Origin: an uncultured Acidobacteriota bacterium
GTDB taxonomy: Bacteria > Acidobacteriota > Terriglobia > UBA7540
Reading direction: 5' to 3'
Assembly: GCA_937900045.1 (NCBI GenBank)
Contig: CALCEB010000114.1
Span: 1-7,100, forward strand
DNA length: 7,100 nt
The translations under genes were made by a program, and so were the position numbers. Of this stretch, positions 1 to 5,360 are shown piece by piece. The notes under the pieces are model-generated. The model was not told where the DNA came from, did not search any database, and saw only the letters and a program-made list of their open reading frames with translations. Numbering within the stretch: position 1 is the first letter of the stretch; each line of letters begins with the position of its first letter.

Positions 1-165
1 GTAAGATGAGCAACTTCCCGCTGCGCCCGCGCGGGGCTTGCCCGAAGGTTCGAATTAAAGTCGCAGAGTGCATCAGAATTGTTAAGTGAATAGTATTGGG
101 GCTAGCCCGGATTATTCATGAAATCTTAATCCAGGACCGGAAGGGCACAGTGCCTCGGCCCGTCT

Positions 166-188
166 CCACCGAAGTAGATCTTCGGAGG
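166..188. repeat. Inverted repeat (hairpin) downstream of the thioredoxin-like gene
   Basis: The arms CCGAAG and CTTCGG are perfectly complementary around a five-base loop. Beyond a single mismatch they are extended by a further CC/GG pair. On the minus strand the hairpin begins about 20 nt after the TGA of the thioredoxin-like gene, where a terminator or 3' stabilising hairpin would sit. No T-tract follows it, so a classical intrinsic terminator is not supported. The rest of 1-208 shows no convincing gene. Confidence 0.4.
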
Positions 189-208
189 AAATCACAGGTA
201 AGTCAGTC

Positions 209-745
209 TCACCGGTCTGAGCTTTTTTCGGAAGACGGAGTTGCCGGATGGGTAGAGGCCTGGTAAACACGGTGGCCCTGTTTTGGGTTTGAGGCGCGCA
301 AGGCGTACTGGATCCAACCATCCAGGGTATCTTCTGGAGCTTCTCCGGTATAGTCAAATACGGGTTTCAGGTTGCTATCCAGGATAGTGACCTGGGGGAT
401 GTTCCGGTGAAAATACTTTGCAACCAGCTTGTTCTGGTCGTCAGACCAGCCATACTGGAAGTCGATAATCACAAAATTAACCTGACCCTTGTACTTGTTG
501 TATAGGTCAACTGTGCGTTGGGCCATGCGCTTCGCGTTATAGCAGAATTCTTCGTAAAAGATGATGTAATTCGGCTTGCCGGGGACGGCGCCCTGGAACA
601 TATCGTCTCCGGTAATCAGGGGGCCTTGGTGCTTATTGTGCGCATAGTTCAACTGTGGCTTCAGACGCAGATTTTGGGCCGGCCATAAAAGTGCTGGGGT
701 AAGAAGAAAAGCTATGACAGCGCCGTACCGGGTTAATCGATTCAT
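209..745 (-). CDS. Exported thioredoxin-fold protein with a single cysteine (CxxA)
   Basis: This 178-residue protein starts with a typical signal peptide: MNRLTR, a hydrophobic stretch at residues 8-22, and a probable cleavage after WPA at 21-23. It should act in the periplasm, free or as an envelope protein. Residues 58-150 follow the thioredoxin order: strand (NYIIFY), active-site helix start (EEFCYNAKR, Cys68), strand (VNFVIIDF), helix, the cis-proline loop NIPQVT (Pro117), and a final strand pair and helix. The usual CxxC is CYNA here. Cys68 is the only cysteine in the protein, so it cannot form an internal active-site disulfide. Residues 155-178 are a polar Ser/Pro/Thr-rich tail. The ATG at 745 is supported by the signal peptide placed directly after it. 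AAAGGG at 759-764 is a possible ribosome site but lies 13 nt away, which is long. The gene stands alone, with a 421-bp gap upstream. The fold assignment is fairly sure; the substrate and whether it acts as an oxidoreductase are unknown. Confidence 0.85.
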   Translation of the reverse strand: MNRLTRYGAVIAFLLTPALLWPAQNLRLKPQLNYAHNKHQGPLITGDDMFQGAVPGKPNYIIFYEEFCYNAKRMAQRTVDLYNKYKGQVNFVIIDFQYGWSDDQNKLVAKYFHRNIPQVTILDSNLKPVFDYTGEAPEDTLDGWIQYALRASNPKQGHRVYQASTHPATPSSEKSSDR

Positions 746-1166
746 CGTGAGTCGTCATCCCTTTCAAAATGCGCGACCCGCAAGCACGGAGTTCCGGGCC
801 GTTGATCTGAATTTACCTGAAGCCCGGAAGCGGCCGCTTCGAGGTTCGCCCCAGCAGATGCCTAACCACTCTCAGGCCCCGGAATCAGTATAACCAACCT
901 CCACGGCCTGCGAGTAGTGGCTAGCTTGATTACTTTAGCGGGGGTCAGAATTTACCCGCCGGTCCGGGCCCGCCAAACTTGAATTCCCAACGATGTCCCG
1001 CTCGGGGCGGATGAAAGGAGATATTGAGCGCCGTAGTGGCAAACTACACCCTTAACCGCCAGCTCTAAAAAAGACGACATACTCTTTGATGCCAGTCCCG
1101 TCCGAACGGAGGCTCGATTTTTCGTTCCAGCTTGGCGTCCACGTTCCTGGCAAGGCCGGTCAGTAT
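746..1166. other. 421-bp intergenic region without a convincing gene
   Basis: This lies between the Kdo hydroxylase stop and the thioredoxin-like start. Short open frames exist but have no ribosome site and no recognisable protein. It contains a perfect 14-bp palindrome, GAAGCGGCCGCTTC, at 827-840. The nonamer GAATTTACC occurs twice in the same orientation (809-817 and 948-956), each time followed by a CCGG-containing stretch. TATACT read on the minus strand (887-892) fits a -10 box for the thioredoxin-like gene, but I find no matching -35 box. A run of six T on the minus strand near 1068-1073 is not directly preceded by a good stem, so I do not call a terminator for the hydroxylase gene. Confidence 0.5.
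827..840. repeat. Perfect 14-bp palindrome
   Basis: GAAGCGGCCGCTTC reads the same on both strands. It lies 82 bp upstream of the ATG of the thioredoxin-like gene. It could be an operator half-site pair or simply a GC-rich chance palindrome; nothing else in the window repeats it. Confidence 0.3.
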
Positions 1167-2150
1167 TCAATTGGCGAGAGGAGCTCCGCAGATTTGCTCG
1201 AGGACGCTGATCGGAGCTCTAGCTGGCAGCGCCAAGGCGCGGCGAGGGATGATGAAGGTTTGCTCCAGCGCGTATTGGCCCGAGATGACCGCGTGTGGAA
1301 CAAAGTCCGTGTAAACCAACCAGGTCGAAAACGGCGGGAACTCCCAGCGGGACTTGGGACTGGAATCCTGAAACTCATCATTGGCTTTCAAGTAGTGGTG
1401 AAAGCGGTGCATGAACCGGTCATAAGGCGATCTCGCCACCACCGGCAGGCGCAGGGTCTGCGCCATCTGCGCCGAAAAATAACGAAGGCGGCCAAGTGGA
1501 GAATGGGCCGCGCGCGCCAGTTCCAGCAGGCCCGCCGGCTTTGCATGCTGGTGCGCGATCTGGTCAAACTTTTCGCCCGTCAGCCACACCCGGGAGCGAA
1601 CGGGATTGAGATTGGTGAAAACCCGCAAGATCCGGTTGCCCTTGGAGGGGCGCGTGGGAAATGAATCAACGTGAAGAAGATCGTTCCGCAAACGAGTGGG
1701 AAGCGGCCGGCCCTCCTCCTCGATGGCGCGGAAGCTCGCATAATCCATGGTCATCTGGACCGAATAGGGTGTCAGGAAACTGGCCACAAAATCCCGGACG
1801 CGGTTTGAATAGGACCGGAAAATCGTGAACAAATCCGCATGGGTAGCCGTCTGGCTGTCAAAGCCCTTGACGCGCGATTCTTCAGGACGGTAGGAAATGT
1901 TCTTGTAGTGGGAGGAGCGCGTCTGGCGCACATTCCGCAAATATTCGCAGTCCTTGTCCGGCAGGATGAACGGGGTGTGAGGAAAGAATAGAATTTCGCC
2001 CTCTTCCAGGCATTCACAATACCACCGGGACCGCTCCGGTGCTGCGGCCGGGTCCTGCCAGCCAGTTTGGTTAAAGTCAGTGACTTGGATGAGTCCGATG
2101 GCTCGTTCCTCCCGGCGGAGCGCAACTGGTCCAGTGACCGTAATTTCCAA
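1167..2150 (-). CDS. kdoO: Kdo 3-hydroxylase family Fe(II)/2-oxoglutarate dioxygenase
   Basis: This 327-residue protein matches the Kdo hydroxylase (KdoO) family. Characterised members from Burkholderia and Yersinia use Fe(II), 2-oxoglutarate and O2 to hydroxylate 3-deoxy-D-manno-octulosonic acid (Kdo) of the LPS inner core to Ko. The metal triad can be read as the HxD motif H160-V-D162 in LLHVDSFPTRPSKGNR, with a distal His286 in YTDFVPHAVISGQYALEQ. Arg303 or Arg304 follows and is a candidate for binding the 2-oxoglutarate carboxylate. The stretch ILRVFTNLNP (174-183) and the C-terminal ISVLEQICG are also typical of the family. No signal peptide is visible, so a cytoplasmic or inner-membrane-face site is expected. 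The start is TTG at 2150: an in-frame stop lies 24 nt upstream (2175-2177), no ATG or GTG lies between, and the next in-frame Met is beyond residue 130. No good ribosome site precedes it, so the exact start is uncertain. It is not next to other LPS genes. The family call is strong; the exact sugar modified in this organism is inferred. Confidence 0.9.
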   Translation of the reverse strand: MEITVTGPVALRREERAIGLIQVTDFNQTGWQDPAAAPERSRWYCECLEEGEILFFPHTPFILPDKDCEYLRNVRQTRSSHYKNISYRPEESRVKGFDSQTATHADLFTIFRSYSNRVRDFVASFLTPYSVQMTMDYASFRAIEEEGRPLPTRLRNDLLHVDSFPTRPSKGNRILRVFTNLNPVRSRVWLTGEKFDQIAHQHAKPAGLLELARAAHSPLGRLRYFSAQMAQTLRLPVVARSPYDRFMHRFHHYLKANDEFQDSSPKSRWEFPPFSTWLVYTDFVPHAVISGQYALEQTFIIPRRALALPARAPISVLEQICGAPLAN

Positions 2151-2535
2151 AAGATCGCTTCGGTGTGAAAGGGCTCAAACCCGCAAATATCGGGAACCTA
2201 GAACGGATCAACGAACGGTGGCAATTCCCAAACCCGGCCATTCTATCTTATCCGCTTCTTCATGATTTTAATACGATAAAAGCCCTTCGGAGGTTCCCCC
2301 ACTTTATTGAACCGGCCTTACTTAGTATGACTAATTTAGGGAAACAGTCAACCCGTGACCGGTTCCGGAAGTGGCGCAGTTTGCTGTAGCGCCGCTCGGT
2401 GAGCGGCGGAAATCGGTGAGAATTCAAGTTCGGCGGTCACAGACCGCCGCTGCCGCAACCCCATTGCGCCACTACCCCAGTTCCGATGGTGGCTGGAAGC
2501 CGCCGGAAGGCGATTGCAACGCGGCTTGCGCCCAT
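2151..2535. other. 385-bp intergenic region with a hairpin cluster and the leader of the hydroxylase gene
   Basis: No gene is supported here. The right part (2370-2508) holds the hairpin cluster listed separately. The left part (about 2180-2340) is more AT-rich and is the likely promoter and leader area for the Kdo hydroxylase gene. On the minus strand it contains TAAGAT near 2241-2246 as a possible -10 box, without a convincing -35 partner. A small inverted repeat, TTAGT-ATG-ACTAA, lies at 2322-2334. Confidence 0.5.
2370..2508. repeat. REP/BIME-like cluster of three GC-rich hairpins
   Basis: Three stems with three-base loops lie in a row. They are CGCCGCTC-ggt-GAGCGGCG (2390-2408), CGGCGGTC-aca-GACCGCCG (2431-2449), and GGTGGCT-gga-AGCCGCC (2488-2504, with one T-G pair). 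The third is flanked by TTCC/GGAA. The first two stems have eight perfect base pairs each. Both lie inside a wider inverted repeat whose ends are AGTGGCGCA (2370-2378) and TGCGCCACT (2465-2473), about 104 bp end to end. The cluster begins 27 nt past the stop of the transporter gene, a usual position for repetitive extragenic palindromes. There it could stabilise mRNA or cause pausing or termination. No T-tract follows any stem. REP-like is a structural call; whether it is repeated elsewhere in the genome cannot be seen here. Confidence 0.65.
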
Positions 2536-4422
2536 TCACGAGCTCAATTGCCAGGGGACGGTGATCAACACGATGCGCGAACAATCCTTGAGTAACAATA
2601 GCGCTTTCAGCCACTTTGTCCGCTGGTTGTGGAGCACAATCTGATACCAGTGGTGTTCCACCAATTCAGGAATGATGACGGCGATGACACGGTCCGGATT
2701 CTTCTTCTCAAGCTCGACAATGTAGTCCACAATGGGGTTCACCACAAAACGGTAAGGTGACTTCACGATGGCGAGCGGCGGGGCCGGTAAGCCCGACTCC
2801 AGCGCCGGTTCCTGAACGAACTTGCTCCAACGGGATGCAATGTCATCTTCTTGTTCTTGTTCCCCTTGTTCTCCGGTTTCCACATGGATTGCCTGAATTT
2901 CGGAAGAAATGGTCATAGCAAACCGCAATCCCTTCTCTGCAACTTTGTTCCAGTTCAGGATGGGGACAACGACCAGGGGCTTCTGCAGATCCTTCAGGCT
3001 GAGGGCATCGTGCGCCGCCGTCTCACTGATAACCCGGTCGTAGTGCCTGCGGATGGAATACATGAGGATAATGATCCCGGGAATGATCAAAGTCGTGATC
3101 CAGGCGCCTTCGACAAACTTGGAAACCGTTACCACGATGACGGTGCTGGCGGTGGCGAGAGCGCCCAGCCCGTTAATGTACATATTGCGATGCGCATTCC
3201 GGCCGCCGCCCTTGCGGAGCCAATGCGCCACCATACCCGCCTGGGAAAGTGTGAAAGCCAGAAAGGCTCCAACCGCATACAGGGGAATCAAGCGGTCGGT
3301 GACACCGCCGAAGATAATCAAAAGAAGGGCGCAGACAATTGCCAGGACATAAATTCCCTGCGAGTAAACCAGCCGCCGGCCTCGTTGAACAAAGGGGATG
3401 GGCAAAAATCCATCTTCCGCAACCATGCGGCAAAGGCGTGGGAAATCCGCAAAGGCAGTGTTGGCGGAGAGGGCGAGCACCATCAGGATGCCGGCGATGG
3501 TGACGTAATAAAACACACCCCGCCCGGCTACGGCGCCGATGAGTTGTGAGAGGATGCTCTGATAGCCCGGCCGTGAAGGGTCTGTGGCGGCGATATGGTA
3601 GGCATTCGCCAGGTAAGCAATGCCCCCCAGAAGCACGATCAGCAAAGCGATGATGGCGGTGAGCGTGCGCTGAGCCGTATTTACCACCGGATCGCGGAAC
3701 GCCCTCACGCCGTTACTGACCGCTTCCACGCCGGTCATGGCAGTGCAGCCACTCGAGAAAGCTTTAAGGAGCACCCAGGCGCCCACCGCCGCCGTGACCG
3801 CGCTGATGTGGGGCGGCGCAACGACGGGCCTGGGATGGCCACCCGCGAGGAGCGCCTTGATCAGGCCCCAGCCCAGCGTGATGAACATGCTGACGATGAA
3901 CAAGTATGTGGGCGCAAGGAAAACCAGCCCTGCCTCACGAACTCCACGCAGGTTCACCAGGGTGACGAACACGAGAATGATCAGGCACATTCCCAGGGTA
4001 TGGGATTGAAGTGACGGCACGGCTGACACCAACGCGCCCACGCCTGCGGAAATGCCAACAGCGGCAGTGAGGATGTAATCGACCATCAGCGCCGCCGCCG
4101 CAGTCAATCCGGCGAAGTTGCCTAGATTTTCCCGGGCGACGGTGTATGATCCCCCGCCGGTCGGATAAGCCTCGATGGTTTGCCGGTACGAAAAGTAAAC
4201 AATGGCCAGAAGGATGATGATGGCGGCGGTGATGGGAATAATGTAGAAAACTCCCGCCACACCCAGAGGGATGAGCAAGGTAAGCGCCGCTTCCGGGCCA
4301 TATGCGGCGGAGCTGAGCGCGTCCAACCCGAATACCGGAATCCCCGCGCGGGATCCTAGTTTCTCGCCTCTTTCCTCTGCAGAGCTCAGTGGCCTGCCTA
4401 GAATTACATCAACCAAAGACAT
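2536..4422 (-). CDS. APC-superfamily transporter, KimA-like (probable K+ importer)
   Basis: This 628-residue protein has an APC-type membrane domain of about 12 helices (roughly residues 28-456) and a cytoplasmic C-terminal domain of about 170 residues. It resembles Bacillus KimA (YdaO), a high-affinity proton-coupled potassium importer, along its whole length. Shared stretches include LDALSSAAYG (33-42), AYPTGGGSY (85-93), MVDYILTA (113-120), LLKAFSSGCTAMTGVEAVSN (218-237), IPLYAVGAFLAFTLSQ (379-394), and LHNQ near the C-terminus (597-600). From memory of the KimA structure, several residues near the ions appear conserved: Asp34, Tyr41, Tyr116, Thr230, Glu233 and Tyr382. A KimA Ser near helix 3 is Gly123 here. 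The C-terminal domain starts at about residue 480 (KPLVVVPILN). The ATG at 4422 is backed by AAAAGGA at 4429-4435, 6 nt away. The 174-bp leader has TATAAA (4479-4484) as a weak -10 candidate and no evident c-di-AMP riboswitch. Annotation as an amino-acid permease is the older alternative; K+ is my preferred substrate, by inference. Confidence 0.92.
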   Translation of the reverse strand: MSLVDVILGRPLSSAEERGEKLGSRAGIPVFGLDALSSAAYGPEAALTLLIPLGVAGVFYIIPITAAIIILLAIVYFSYRQTIEAYPTGGGSYTVARENLGNFAGLTAAAALMVDYILTAAVGISAGVGALVSAVPSLQSHTLGMCLIILVFVTLVNLRGVREAGLVFLAPTYLFIVSMFITLGWGLIKALLAGGHPRPVVAPPHISAVTAAVGAWVLLKAFSSGCTAMTGVEAVSNGVRAFRDPVVNTAQRTLTAIIALLIVLLGGIAYLANAYHIAATDPSRPGYQSILSQLIGAVAGRGVFYYVTIAGILMVLALSANTAFADFPRLCRMVAEDGFLPIPFVQRGRRLVYSQGIYVLAIVCALLLIIFGGVTDRLIPLYAVGAFLAFTLSQAGMVAHWLRKGGGRNAHRNMYINGLGALATASTVIVVTVSKFVEGAWITTLIIPGIIILMYSIRRHYDRVISETAAHDALSLKDLQKPLVVVPILNWNKVAEKGLRFAMTISSEIQAIHVETGEQGEQEQEDDIASRWSKFVQEPALESGLPAPPLAIVKSPYRFVVNPIVDYIVELEKKNPDRVIAVIIPELVEHHWYQIVLHNQRTKWLKALLLLKDCSRIVLITVPWQLSS

Positions 4423-4596
4423 GCATTGTCCTTTTCATTCAAAGGCCGGCCCGCAATGGGATTGGCGCGCTCTTGAAGTTTATAGGAAAAGACGCGGCGG
4501 GCAAATACCACAATTTCTGTAGATAAAAAGGGTGTGCGGGTCAGGGCGGTGAATCCACTGGCGCAAACCAGAGCCATCTCTAAAGAAGTCCAGTTG

Positions 4597-5337
4597 CTAT
4601 GCGACCGGCAATGCCCCGCCCTCCATGTAGGATAGGTAGAGTTTTTCCAGATCCTCGTGAGCTAGTTCTTCGCGCGTTCTCTGCATCAGCATCCTGCCTT
4701 CATTCATGATGCCCACACAGTCCGCAATTTCCTTCGAGCGGAAGATGTCATGAGTGGACATCAGGATCGCCTTCCCGGCAGCCTTCAGCCTGAAGAGCAG
4801 CTCCATGAACTCGGCTCCCGCCTTCGGGTCGAGGCCGGAGGTGGGCTCGTCCAGGAGGATGGCGGGCGAATCCTTAACCCGGGCAATGGCCAGTCCCACC
4901 TTCTGCCTCATTCCTTTTGAAAATTCCTTCACGCGGCGGTCGAAAGCCTTGGGACTCAGCCCCACCTCGCCCATCGCCCGGTCGTAATCCTCCTTGGTCA
5001 AACGGGGTTTGCCCCCGAGTTTGGCGAAATAGTCCAGATTCTGCCGGGCCGTAAAGTTGCCATACAACATGACGTTTTCCGAAACGTAGGCCACGTGTCG
5101 CTTGGCCGCCAGAGGATTCTGATGGCTGTTGATGCCGTTGATCCGGGCTTCACCCGCGGTGGGGGGGATGAAATCCAGAAAGAGATTGATGGTCGTCGTC
5201 TTGCCGGCGCCATTCGCTCCCAGCAAACAGAAAACCTCGCCGGGATAAATCTCAAAACTCACCTGATCCAACGCCAGCGTGTGCGCGTCATAGCGCTTGG
5301 TCAGGTTAATGGCTTGCAACATCGGCTGAGTAGGCAT
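4597..5337 (-). CDS. ABC transporter ATP-binding protein (ABC-2 exporter type)
   Basis: This 246-residue nucleotide-binding subunit is complete. It has Walker A GANGAGKTT (40-48), a Q-loop region in which Glu87 (AYVSENVMLYGNFT) stands where Gln is usual, ABC signature EFSKGMRQ (138-145), Walker B AILLDEP (159-165, catalytic Glu164), D-loop SGLD (167-170) and H-loop STHD (His196). The layout and the KGMRQK signature are those of ATPases that pair with ABC-2-type permeases (CcmA/NatA-like), which usually drive export or envelope remodelling. The start ATG at 5337 follows GTGAGGA at 5341-5347, only 3 nt away. A second in-frame ATG at residue 6 lacks a ribosome site. The gene lies 23 nt downstream of the NEW3/coiled-coil gene, so the two are probably co-transcribed and co-functional. 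No permease follows: the next gene is a KimA-like carrier. The permease must be elsewhere, possibly upstream of the window. The substrate is unknown. Confidence 0.95.
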   Translation of the reverse strand: MPTQPMLQAINLTKRYDAHTLALDQVSFEIYPGEVFCLLGANGAGKTTTINLFLDFIPPTAGEARINGINSHQNPLAAKRHVAYVSENVMLYGNFTARQNLDYFAKLGGKPRLTKEDYDRAMGEVGLSPKAFDRRVKEFSKGMRQKVGLAIARVKDSPAILLDEPTSGLDPKAGAEFMELLFRLKAAGKAILMSTHDIFRSKEIADCVGIMNEGRMLMQRTREELAHEDLEKLYLSYMEGGALPVA

Positions 5338-5360
5338 TGTTCCTCACCGTCGAAGCGTCT

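Noticed and set aside
43..60. GGTTCGAAT, resembling the T-loop of a tRNA.
   Set aside because: The flanking bases do not form the T-stem, and no acceptor or anticodon stem can be built around it.
6..89. 27-codon plus-strand open frame (MSNFPLRPRG...) near the left edge, perhaps the tail of a gene entering the window.
   Set aside because: It is too short, its composition is not clearly protein-like, and no upstream sequence is available to judge it.
1055..1110. Possible intrinsic terminator for the Kdo hydroxylase gene (CCGT-TCGG-ACGG stem and a run of six T).
   Set aside because: The stem is only four base pairs and the T-run is about 30 nt away from it, so the two do not form one terminator.
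952..1170. 72-codon minus-strand open frame after the Kdo hydroxylase gene.
   Set aside because: It begins inside the end of the hydroxylase gene, has no ribosome site, and its sequence matches no family I recognise. Chance is the simpler explanation.
4423..4596. Possible c-di-AMP (ydaO) riboswitch ahead of the KimA-like gene.
   Set aside because: The leader is long enough to consider, but by eye it lacks the conserved blocks of that riboswitch. A covariance-model search would settle it.
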